Shown piece after piece: positions 39,344 to 48,934 of a stretch of 64,000 nt of DNA (positions are counted from its first letter, which is position 1; each line of letters starts with the position of its first letter). The translations under genes were made by a program, and so were the position numbers. Location of the stretch: assembly GCA_028023455.1 (NCBI GenBank), contig JAQFVV010000055.1, positions 4,430,030-4,494,029 of the forward strand. The letters are read 5' to 3'. The stretch is from Epiperipatus broadwayi. Lineage: Eukaryota; Onychophora; Udeonychophora; Euonychophora; Peripatidae. Below the pieces are notes generated by a model. That model saw nothing but the letters and a program-made list of their open reading frames with translations. It ran no database searches and was not told the origin of the DNA.

Positions 39344-39964
39344 GCAAAGGTCGTTACGGCGAGGTGTGGAAGGGGATTTGGCAAGATGAATTTATTGCAG
39401 TAAAAATATTTTTTTCGAGAGATGAAGCCTCATGGTCTCGAGAAACAGAAATATATAATACTGTTTTATTAAGGCACGAACACATTCTCGGATTTGTAGG
39501 TGCTGATATGGCGAGCAGAAATTCTTGCACTCAATTGTGGCTAGTGACACACTATCACGAGTATGGATCACTTTACGATTATTTAAATAGACATTCATTG
39601 GATCCAGCAAGTTTTTTAAAATTAGCTCTTTCGGCAACTAGTGGTATTGTGCATTTACACACTGAAATTTTTGGAACTCAAGGGAAACCGGCTATTGCTC
39701 ATCGTGATATTAAAAGTAAAAATATTTTAGTTAAAAAAAATGTAACATGTTGTATAGCTGACTTTGGTTTAGCAGTTATGCATAGGCAAACTACGGGTGA
39801 AATAGATATTTGTGCGAACAGTAGAGTAGGAACCAAACGATATATGGCTCCTGAGATATTAGATGATATGAATGTCAATAAGTCATTTGAATTTTATAAA
39901 CGAACCGATATTTATGCTTTCGCTCTAGTTTTATGGGAAATGGCAAGACGGTGCATTGTGAACG
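39344..39964 (+). CDS. ACVR1: ACVR1-like receptor, main kinase exon
   Basis: This 621-bp exon holds most of the Ser/Thr kinase that phosphorylates receptor-regulated SMADs. In order: glycine loop [12 protein letters not shown]-anchoring Lys in AVKIF, helix-C Glu in RETEIYN, L45 loop [21 protein letters not shown] catalytic loop, DFGLAVMH, the activation segment to MAPEILDD, and the [15 protein letters not shown] helix. The L45 loop decides SMAD choice, and its AD-M-SRNS-TQLW form is that of ALK1/ALK2, which signal to SMAD1/5/8. It does not match the ALK4/5/7 or ALK3/6 forms. The phrase [13 protein letters not shown] also fits. The family usually has DLG; here it is DFG. Acceptor TATATGTAG, donor G|GTGAGT. 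Confidence 0.95.
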
Positions 39965-41540
39965 GTGAGTATAGATTCCCTTTTTTTAAATTTTGTTTAG
40001 GTTTTACCCTATAGTTTATATTTTACTATTAATTTTGTTTACGAATTATAATTGAAGAGTTCTTCAAGAGTAAGGTAGAATCGATTAAGTAGCAAGAAAA
40101 TAAAAATATAAAAAAACATATGAAACACGCAAGATTGACAGTGAAGCCTCGGATAACTATTTGATAATGAGATGTCGATCTAGGAACGGGAGGTAAATAA
40201 ACTGTGAACTGTGAGATTAAAAAAGGCTACTGAAAGCCGACTTATGTCTTGAAACGTGTATGATAGAGGTCTTAATGCAGCAAAAGAGTATAGAAAGAAA
40301 ATGAATAATATAAAAAGCAGAGTAATGTTTGTCAGAAATAATGAATGTAAAAAGTTATGCCAGTAGAATGAATGGTAGTATCCCTATGAACCTTTCTTTT
40401 ACTCATTAGGAAGTGGCGTGTGGAAAATTGATTAATTTGCCCAATGCATATTTGTAAATAATAGTCATTCTTACATTCTTGAAAAGCTTGATATTAAATC
40501 ATGATCTGGAAAACATATATTGGATGATGGATCGTCTTTTAATAATAAGCTTTCGAGGATTAGACAAATAGTTTTGGCAATGGTTATTGTAATCATGATA
40601 TAACTCTTGATTGTCTAAAGTAGTTAGAAATGGCCCACCCCTTTTTTAATATAATTTATTTTAGCATTTAAATGTTTAGAAATAGCTCCTGTATATTTTT
40701 CCATAGCTTTAAGATGGATAATAATGGCTCGGGAATATATATTGGGTGTGTGTATAACTATTCGAAAAGCGTAAATTCATATGCTTAAGCAAACCTTGCA
40801 AAAATTTTTATCCATCTATAATAAATATGGCAATCGGTGACTACATAATGGTTTCAGTTTTGAATCCCATATCCTGAACAAATCTACAAACCAGTCTGGG
40901 AATGGCAGTTTAAATGCCCCTGCCGTTTGATGAGTGAATATTGATTACATGTTGCTAGAGCGGCTCTTGTTAATTTATATGAGTGCATAATTTTTGTCCA
41001 AATTCAATTATTAAAATATGCATTGTTATAGCTGCATTTTTGACCATATAACATTAGAACCTTTCTAAAGTTATGATCTACATTAATTACTAATTAACTA
41101 ATTTAATCATAGCTAAGCCATTTTATGTGAGGCTATTATATTAAATTTATGAAAAGTTCCGTTATTAATGTTATTGGATTTGATCTTTTTTCTTACTACA
41201 ACCTGTCTATGACTAGTTAAATCCTATGGTAAAATTAGATATCTGATGGTTATTCATCATATCTTTTAGCCTTCACTGCAATTTTAAATCAATGTGCTCT
41301 AAATCACTTCTTCATTCATAAAATTTGAATGAAAATCGCTACATTAACAAATTGTTTTTTTATGGATTTCTTGTGTGATTGGGTTTTTTTCCCAAGCTGC
41401 TTTCCGTACAATCTCTAAATCAGCACATATATTATGTAGCGACAGTTTTGCTATGGACCATAAAAAATTTTTTTACGACGGATCACAAGCTACAGAATAG
41501 GTGATAGTGTGTTTTGTACTTTAACCTATAATACTACAAC

Positions 41541-41650
41541 ATGTTGAATGAAATTGCTATTAAAACATTTGAAATGATTCAAACCATATGTGACGATCAA
41601 TCCGTAAGATCACAAAACAATGTTTTCAAGTGGTTTGCAAGAACATTTAA
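41541..41650 (+). pseudogene. Mariner-like N-terminal helix-turn-helix relic
   Basis: The frame reads KTFEMIQTICDDQSVRS and, after a small shift, FKWFARTFK. It resembles the N-terminal DNA-binding part of mariner transposases (xTFEMIQ...E-W-xRFK). The catalytic part was not found nearby. It is short and decayed, so the call is tentative. Confidence 0.4.
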
Positions 41651-41785
41651 GGTAATCGAGAAAGATACAAATTACATAGTTGTATTTCGTGTCATAATTC
41701 ATGATCCAAACATACTATAGTTGTATTTTGTGTCGCAATTCATCATTCAGACGTACTATCACCTTAAAATTTTTAAGGTAAACAG

Positions 41786-42136
41786 TTGAACTATGCGCTA
41801 CATAATATATGTTTTGATTCAGAAATGTTACTATGGCAGTTTGGAAAGAGAATCTGTCACATTTTCATTGGAACATCTAGGGGGAAAATCTTTACAGGCC
41901 ACGCTCCTGAGTATACTGATTTAATTGGTGTTTTATCTGCTGCAACTTGCAAGTATGTTTTAATGGCAATAGTAGAAAAAGTTTTATCTATTTTCTGTGC
42001 AACATTACCAATTGCTAAAATCGGGATTGGTTTAGCATGTATGGTAACATTTAGTTTTCATCATAACGGTACTGTTTTTAAATTATGCACTTTTCTGAAA
42101 TATACACCTAAAAATTATTTCTTGCACTGTCTATAA
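41786..42136 (+). other. Unidentified open frame in intron 6
   Basis: A 116-residue frame runs from ATG to TAA with several hydrophobic stretches (LIGVLSAATCKYVLMAIVEK). The opposite strand is also largely open over the same bases. No family was recognised. It could be transposon debris or chance. There is no splice or expression evidence in the sequence. Confidence 0.2.
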
Positions 42137-42344
42137 TAGTATTTATATATATCTCGGATACTTTTATATATTAAATATATATATGGTAAATTATCACAAA
42201 TATTTTTCATTTCGCTATATTTTTTTTATGGCGCACTAAAAATTATAACTAAAAATTTAATGGTACTTGTCGGTTAGCCAGACCATGCCGCTAGGCAATG
42301 CTGCAGTACCCATCAAGAACCGTACAAGCGATAAATTTCTAGTG

Positions 42345-42600
42345 AAGAAATCGCTGTAAAATTAAAATGCCTAAGGCAATATGAAGAAATATCTAAAATT
42401 GCTTTAAAGACAAGTTATAAAAACAAGAAAATGCTGTAAAATTAAATGCCTAAGGCAACACGAAGAAAACTATACGACAAGAAATCGCTGTAAATTAAAA
42501 CGCCCAAGGCAACACGAACAAATCTCTGAAAACGCTATTTAATGCTATTTTCAAAAGCCTATGAAATAAATCAAAATTAAAATGCCTAAGACAAGAAATG
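42345..42600. repeat. Tandem ~70-bp repeat, three to four units
   Basis: Units contain GAAATCGCTGTAAAATTAAA, then TGCCTAAGGCAA and an ACACGAAGAAA segment. Clear starts are near 42348, 42430 and 42482, with a decayed fourth near 42560. Confidence 0.7.
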
Positions 42601-42872
42601 TCTGAAATCATTCAGTTGGTTAGAGTGTTACCTTAAAAATATAATACTCGAGAATCTAAGAGTTCAGGGTCGAATCCCATGCTAGTACTGTCACTCGTCA
42701 GGCCGGCTACACCTGAAGAAGAGGGGAGAATAATACCTCTCAAAACTTTGTGCATTTACTAACCTGTTTGATATGCTATTACTAAAAGTTGAATGTATTT
42801 GGAATATTTAAATATAAGTTAAATTTTTCTAAAGACATTCAATACTCAGATGATGGAAATAGTCCAATATAA
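42600..42872 (+). mobile_element. tRNA-headed repeat, single plus-strand copy
   Basis: The head has an A-box-like CAGTTGGTTAGAGTGTTACC and, about 35 bases later, a B-box-like GGGTCGAATCCC. The body follows: GTCACTCGTCAGGCCGGC, CCTGAAGAAGAGGGGAG, ACCTCTCAAAAC, and a tail ending GATGATGGAAATAGTCCAAT. This layout is that of a tRNA-derived SINE. Confidence 0.65.
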
Positions 42873-43059
42873 AAATACATTACTGTATTGTATCAACAAT
42901 AATATCACCAGTTTTTTCATCTGCTCTTAGGTTGTTGTTTTTTTTTAACTTCATTATATTCCTTGACTAGTACAAAAAAATATAGCTGCAGGATACATAA
43001 TGATATTAGTTAGATTCAGCTTTGTACTCTAGTCTTAGAAAGCAAAAGCAGAAATCAAT

Positions 43060-44385
43060 CTTATATAGCATTATACCATCTGATATCTATTGATTATTCG
43101 GGCTTACAGTAGATGGTTTTAAAACACGGTGATGAAAAGCATGAGTGATATTATTGCACAGTATCATTGATTGCTCAGGCTGACAGTAGATAACTTGAAT
43201 AGGGTGAAGGCAAACTGCTCTTGGAAGCATTAGTGATATTATAGCATACTATCAGTTGGGGTCTATTGATTACTATAGCTTACAATAGATGGCTCTAGAA
43301 TAAAGTGAAAAGAACTGTTTATGGTAGCATATTGGTTATATTATAGCATTTTATCATCTTGTGTCCATCGATTACTCAGGCTTACAGTAGATGGCCGTAT
43401 AGTAGAGTGAAGAGAACTGATCTTAGAAGCATGTAAATGATATAGTACTATACCATCTGGTGTCTATTGATTACTCAGGCTTGTAATTGATGACTCTGAA
43501 GTAGAGTGTAGAAAATCATCTTAGGAGCATATGGGTTACATAGCACTATATCATCTGGTACCCTTAGATTACTCAGGCTTATACTAAATGGCTTTGAGTA
43601 CGGTGAAGGGAATTATTTTTGGAAGGATATAAATGATATGAGCACTATACTATCTGGCGTACATTGATTACTCAGGCTTACAATAGATGGCTCTGGTATA
43701 GAGTGAAGAGAACTGCTCTTAGAACCATATGAATTATGTTATAGCACTATACCATCTAGTATTCATTGACTACACAGCTCACAGTAGATGGCCTAGAGTA
43801 GGGTGAAAACTGCTCTTGTAAGCTGAATGATATTATACCCCTATACAATCTGGTGTCCATTGATTATTCAAGCTTACAGTAGGTGGCTCGAATAGGGTGA
43901 AGAGAACTGGTCTTGGGAGCATATGAGTGATATAGCACTATGCCATCTGGTATCCGATTACTCAGGCTTACAGTAGATGGCTATATAGTAGAGTGAAGAG
44001 AACTGCTCTTAGAAGCATATAAGAGTACTATACTATCCCGTGTCCATTGATTACTTGGGCTTACGGTTGATAGCTTTGGAGTAGAACGAAGAGAGCAGCT
44101 CTTAAAAGCATATGGGTGCTGTAGCGCTATACCATCTGATGCCCATTGATTACTCAGACTTTCAGTAGATGGTTTTAGAGTATGGTGAAGAGAAATGCTT
44201 TTGGAAGCATATAAATGATATTAGCACTATACCATCTGGGGTCCATGTATTACTCGGGCTTACAGTAGATGGCTGTATAGTAGAGTGAAGAGAACTGCTC
44301 TTAGAAGCATGAATGATATTATAGTATTATACCATCTGCTGTCCATTGATTACTCAGACTTACTGTAGATGACTCTAGGGTAAAA
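43060..44385. repeat. Minisatellite, ~14 units of ~100 bp
   Basis: The consensus unit is about CCATCTGGTGTCCATTGAT, TACTCAGGCTTACAGTAGAT, GGCTCTAGAGTAGAGTGAAG, AGAACTGCTCTTAGAAGCAT and ATGAATGATATTATAGCACT. Unit cores start near 43076, 43161, 43245, 43345, 43446, 43548, 43648, 43745, 43843, 43938, 44030, 44125, 44232 and 44328. Divergence between units is substantial, so the array is old. The ATTGATTACTC-GGCTT core resembles the outer arm of the foldback repeats. Confidence 0.85.
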
Positions 44386-44439
44386 AGACTTTTTTGAAAG
44401 TTTGTGAGAATGGTGTTTATATTTGTAAATATTTTTTTT

Positions 44440-44865
44440 TTCTAACTATTGCCATTATCTATTATTAATTTTAAATGTTTTTAGAAAAATGAAAACATTT
44501 AATCTTCAAATACATTCAGGTGTTAATATTAGCACACAGTTTAGTGTGTTAACTCATTCCTTTGGGTGATAGTAATCCCTCTTTTGCAGATGTTTGTCTG
44601 ACCAAGTGGCAATAGAAGCAAGGGAATTGGAGTAGAATCTTTAGATTAACGAATATTGAAATTAAGGCACGATTTGAATCCGTTGCTAGTACTATCGCTG
44701 GTGACGCCCATAACACCTGAAGAAGAGCGGAGAATAATTTCTTCAGAATACATTAAACACTACTCTGTCTGCAGTTATTAACAGTTGAATATATTTGAAA
44801 AGTTTGAACTTTGAATTTTTCTAAAAAATATCCGACTGTTAATATTAAGCGATGGAAGTAGACCA
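44440..44865. mobile_element. tRNA-headed repeat, decayed inverted dimer
   Basis: The left half in minus sense has a TTTTTAGAAAAATGAAAAC tail, and the right half runs from TTTGAATCCGTTGCTAGTAC through ACACCTGAAGAAGAGCGGAG to a tail with GATGGAAGTAGACCAAT. It is the same layout as at 17374 and 53358 but more mutated. Confidence 0.55.
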
Positions 44866-45083
44866 ATATGTGATTACAAAATGATGTTTTAAATAATATA
44901 TACTTTTATTTTTAAAAAAAAATTACGTAAGCGTGAAAAAAACAAAGTTCTATATGGTAACACTTTGTAAATACAATCGTTCAAAGGCAACCGTAGCAAA
45001 ATTTTAATATTTTTCTTCCTATATGAACAGTGATGGGCCAAAAAATTGTGGAATGTTTTCCTATTTATAATTATTTTACTATA

Positions 45084-45352
45084 AACATCACATGATCACT
45101 ATCTCTTATACTAGCACATAATTGTTATTAAACAAGGCAAAACTCTCCACACAATAGTGCCAACCAAGAGTAATCAATAGATGCTAGAAGTCTTGCGCAT
45201 AAAATCACTGACGAAGGCCACAAGCCACTAACTAGTCTGGGGATATTGGGTGAGTAGGCACTAGATAGGGATTTTGTGCACAAGCCTTCTGGCATCTATT
45301 GATTACCCTGGTTGGCACAGGATGACACTACTGTAAGGAAAGTTTTGCCTTA
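45084..45352. mobile_element. Foldback repeat
   Basis: It starts AACATCACATGATCACTATC and ends with the inverted GGAAAGTTTTGCCTTATTT. The arm motif is on the plus strand at 45204-45244, with core CTGACGA and stem II as GGC/GCC. GAAA is mutated to CTAA in this copy. Confidence 0.75.
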
Positions 45353-45821
45353 TTTTACTATAATATTAACGCTATTGTTTTTTAAATTTTCTTTTAAATG
45401 TTCCCCCCCCCCTTCAAGTATTGTGTCATCTGGAGTTGAAAGACGACATTTCAAAAAAAAAAAAACTACTACTCTCATTTAACTATACATCTACATAATT
45501 GTAAACCATTAAATAAATGAAAATTCAGTAATTATTTCATGATCTATAATAATAAAACATTAACAGACAGATTCGCCTTTGGAACAGTACGTAATTTGTA
45601 ATTGACAGCTATGAATTTGGCGTATTGCATTCAAAAGCTCACTCAACTGTATTAATATTTTGTAATACATCGTCAAAAATGGGAATTAATGAATTCATTA
45701 TACTCTTTCGTATAAATTATAATAAAAATCATACACAACCATATAAATATATATTGTATATTAATAATAATTGCACATAAAAATTCTTTTCCGGCCCATG
45801 GTTTCATGACCTTTGCAACTG

Positions 45822-45857
45822 TTAAACATCTATTTTAACGTTGAAATAGATGTTTAA
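45822..45857. repeat. 14-bp stem hairpin
   Basis: TTAAACATCTATTT is matched by AAATAGATGTTTAA after an 8-base loop. It stands alone, with no gene context. Confidence 0.7.
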
Positions 45858-46694
45858 CGTTTGAAAAGGGCACAAAATAAGATAGTTATTAATAATAAAT
45901 TGAGGAAACATGTTTACGTATATATTTAAAAAAATAACCATATATTTATTTTTAAATAAAATAAATAGTGAAGTATTAGATCTTTTATCGCAATCAAGTA
46001 CATTCTGGGCAATATCCTTTTTTTTAAAAAAATATATTTTTTTCATTATGGAAGTGCTATAGCAGATTACAACCTCGCTAATTGTTTTGATGTTGTTTTT
46101 TAAGTCCGTTATTCATTGTAAAACTTCATTAAACTTTTCAAATTTTTAGCTTTCCGAAACAATTCAAAAACATTTCACAGATCTTTTTCTGCCATTACTA
46201 AATCATTGTTTTTATTTTATTGCCCCAAAAAATTATTTCACAAAGTTTTTAAAATTTATATATAAAAAAAAGCTTTTCATTTAGAAAACATCTTATTATA
46301 TGAACAGTACTAAACATTTAAATAAAGCAAATCTTAAAGTGGGATTTCTTGTAATCCAGTTACGGTGTTAATAAATGTAATTGCTAATGTTACTTCAAGA
46401 TGGAAAAATAGCTGCTCCTTGGTCATAAAATTTATTATATTTATGAAATTTTAATGTTTTTCTTTTATTTATATATTTTTTGTTTTGTTTGGATAGCGTG
46501 TAATGGAAGTACTGTATATATATATATATACAGTGTATATATCATGGTTTCATTGTGTTTATATAGAAAAATAGTATTAAGCTTATTAGAAAGAAATGCA
46601 GATAAATTGTAAATTTTCTAGCACATTTCTAAAAAATATGGTTGCCATCTTTTAGGATTGAGTTTTTGAGTCATATCATGAAGTAATAAATGAA

Positions 46695-46982
46695 TATCAC
46701 ATGATCACCATCTCTTATACTAGCATAATTGTTTATAAACAAGGCAAAATTCTCCATATAGTAGAGCCACCCTGTGCCAACCAGAGTAATCAATAGATCC
46801 TAGGATCTAATGCTCTCAGATCCAAAGCTCCTCACTGATGAAGGCCACAAGCCAGAAACTAGTCTGAGATATTGGATGAGTAGACATTAGATAAGGATTT
46901 TATGCACAAACCTTCTGGCATCCATTGATTATTCTGGTTGGCATAGGGTGGCACTACTGTATGGAGAGTTTTGCCTTGTTTA
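46695..46982. mobile_element. Foldback repeat
   Basis: It starts ATCACATGATCACCATCTC and ends with the inverted GGAGAGTTTTGCCTTGTTTA. The left arm has lost the central motif, and the right arm keeps an intact-looking hammerhead-like motif at 46829-46870. Confidence 0.78.
46829..46870 (+). ncRNA. Hammerhead-like ribozyme motif (putative)
   Basis: In order: TCCTCA (46829-46834), CTGATGA (46835-46841), stem II AGGC-CACAA-GCCA (46842-46854, paired GGC/GCC), GAAA (46855-46858), CTAGTC with the cleavage-type GTC (46859-46864), and TGAGAT, of which TGAG pairs with CTCA to form stem I. ACTAGT is self-complementary and would serve as a very short stem III, or as a joint between two copies. The pair next to the core in stem II is A-A, against the usual G-C, so activity is doubtful. 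Confidence 0.35.
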
Positions 46983-47484
46983 TAATAAATGAATATGTTT
47001 GAAGAAATATATGTATCTGAAAAATTATATTAAAGCAAGTTTAAGAATTTGATTTAGATTTTTTGGAAAATTAAATCGTTGTGGAAAATTTTTTTTTTTT
47101 TTGTTTCTTGAATACTGATTTTTGTGCAGTTAAGTTTGTCTTTAAACCACTTATTTCCTCTTTGGGATTGAAAATGTTATACTTATTTGTAAATTGTACT
47201 ATAATGAACTAAAGATATTGCATTTTTTGTGGGTTTTTTTTTACATTTTTCATTCTTTTTAGTGATAGTAAAATTTTTTTTTTTTAATTCATGCCAAGTT
47301 TGTTTATTTTAAAGTGGCTCCGTTTTAAAGATTTTTTTAAGACAAAAAAGAAATTAATTTGTACATTTAATTCAAATCTTTGCCAGAATTTAATTTAAAT
47401 GATAAGATTTCAAAAACAAATTTTTAAATTAAGAGCCGTTATGTTAAAAACTGTTGGCTAGTATTTTATTTTTTTCATGTCATA

Positions 47485-47570
47485 GCATCGGCCGGGACGC
47501 GAACCCACACCCGCCTGCAACCAACTACTTGCTTGCAAGGCGGGTGCGATGACCTCTCGGCTAACAACGC
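47485..47570 (-). other. tRNA-like element with anticodon-arm insertion
   Basis: Read on the minus strand, GCGTTGTTAGCCGAGAGGTC has an A-box-like TAGCCGAGAGG, and GGTTCGCGTCC fits the B box. The ends GCGTTG and CGATGC pair as an acceptor stem. The middle can pair as CCCGC, loop CTTGCAA, GCGGG only if an 18-base insert is removed, like a tRNA intron; the loop would then read anticodon TGC. It may equally be a tRNA-derived SINE head. The flank TTGACC/ATGTCA resembles the element at 48409. Confidence 0.4.
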
Positions 47571-47787
47571 TTGACCAAAGCTGTCCTCTTTATTATAACA
47601 AAAAAAGTGTTTTTTCAAGAATAGTAAACTGGCAAATATATTGAAAACGTTCACCTTAGGGAGGAGAGGGGGGGGTATATTTTTAAAATTACAGAAGTAA
47701 AAAAATAATCCTGTAAAAAGTAATTATTTAACCTGAGGATATACTAAATGATTGTTGTGTTACAACTTAATTTTTTATGTCAACAAA

Positions 47788-47913
47788 GAGTAAATCACCC
47801 CCCCCCCCAGGCTATGACTTGAAAATCACTAAATGTCTTAACAAAGCATCACATGCTTGTTCAATATTTAGAGTGCTTTTAAGTCATAGCCGGGGGGAAT
47901 GTGATTACTCCGC
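47788..47913. repeat. Foldback with poly-C tracts
   Basis: GAGTAAATCACCCCCC, then GGCTATGACTTGAAAA, is inverted at 47875-47913 as CTTTTAAGTCATAGCC, GGGGGG, GTGATTACTC. It is a small palindromic element. Confidence 0.65.
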
Positions 47914-48171
47914 CCCCCCCCGTTGTTTACATATGCATTGAGCTGTGTTTAATTTAAAAATTTTAACTTCTTTTATTTTATATATGTCTGAACTCAGACA
48001 TGATTATAGTCATAAAAAATCAAGTTTTAAAAAGGAGTTAGTTTGTTTTATTTCTATATTAGATATATATGAACTATTTTGAAAAGAAGAACTGTGTGTT
48101 GGATATATTAAAATATTTGTTTTTTAAGAACCACAGTCACCATTACTTATTTCATGGACAGGGTAGATGTA

Positions 48172-48373
48172 AAACATCACGTGATCACCATTTCATTACA
48201 TAAGCTGTTAATACAATAGTATCACCAAGTGCAAGCCTTAGTAATCAATAGATCCAAGATTTGTGCATAAAATCCCTAATCTAGTGCCTACTCATCCAAT
48301 ATTCCCAGACTAGTTTCTAACTTGTGTCTTTCATCAGTCCAGAAGCCTTGGATTTGAGAGCATGGCACCTAGC
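48172..48373 (-). mobile_element. Foldback repeat, single arm
   Basis: It starts AAACATCACGTGATCACC and ends GAGAGCATGGCACCTAG. Only the left half is present. The minus strand at 48300-48342 has CTGATGA, GAAA and CTAGTC, but stem I pairs poorly. Confidence 0.7.
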
Positions 48374-48408
48374 AATACAAAATACATTTTTTTTATATAT
48401 ATGTCAAA

Positions 48409-48479
48409 GCGTTGATCGATAAGCGAACCCGGGCCAGCTACTTGGAAGGCAGCTATGCTAACCGCTAGGCCACCAACGC
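48409..48479 (-). pseudogene. tRNA-Gly(UCC)-like pseudogene in a hairpin
   Basis: The 71-base minus-strand sequence starts GCGTTGGTGGCCTAGCGGTT and has a paired anticodon arm AGCTGC, loop CTTCCAA, GTAGCT, giving anticodon TCC. The 7-bp acceptor stem GCGTTGG/TCAACGC is intact, and CCCGGGTTCG begins the T arm. The 3' half of the T stem is replaced by CTTATCGA, so it should not fold as a working tRNA. The match to animal tRNA-Gly(UCC) is strong in the first 50 bases. Flanks TGTCAA and TTTGACA extend the acceptor pairing outward. Confidence 0.6.
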
Positions 48480-48767
48480 TTGACAAAAATACATATTTTT
48501 GTCAGTGTAAAGTAACATAATCTCTAATATTTGAGTAACTTATTTCCAAGAAAGAAAGAACAATCACAAATTATTTTCTTAAAAAAAATCACTGATTATG
48601 TTATGTAGAATTCTTTTTAATACTTTTATGTTTTAGCAGAAATGTTGATGTATTTATAATGCCAATTATAATGGTCTGTTTTAGGCATGTCACAAACTTA
48701 TAGAATAAATCGTTCAAATCTTCACTGATTTATTCTCTAAATTATATTGAAGACTGATATGGAATAT

Positions 48768-48934
48768 ATTAATTGTAATTGCAATGCGGGTGAAAAAATA
48801 GCTGGTAAACGGCTGGAAAACACGCAACTTTTTATACTGACAATCATTATTTTGATGATTATCATTATTATGTACTGAGTGCTTTCCAGCTGTTTATCAG
48901 ATTTTTTCCACTCGCATTGTAATCTTAATTAATT
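48768..48934. mobile_element. Foldback MITE, ~167 bp
   Basis: The left arm starts ATTAATTGTAATTGCAATGC, then GGGTGAAAAAATAGCTGG. The right arm is the inverse, ending CGCATTGTAATCTTAATTAA. The arms are about 55 bp with a few mismatches. Confidence 0.72.

Noticed and set aside
39099-39389. Open frame overlapping the kinase exon start
   Set aside because: It is in a different frame from GKGRYGEVW and is a T-rich chance frame.
42698-42752. Hammerhead reading of the CTGAAGA...CGAAAC block in the tRNA-headed repeats
   Set aside because: Stem II is out of register with the core, and neither stem I nor stem III can be drawn with a nearby NUH triplet.
43060-44385. CRISPR-like appearance of the repeated units
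   Set aside because: Units are contiguous, divergent tandem copies of 100 bp without unique spacers, in a eukaryotic intron.
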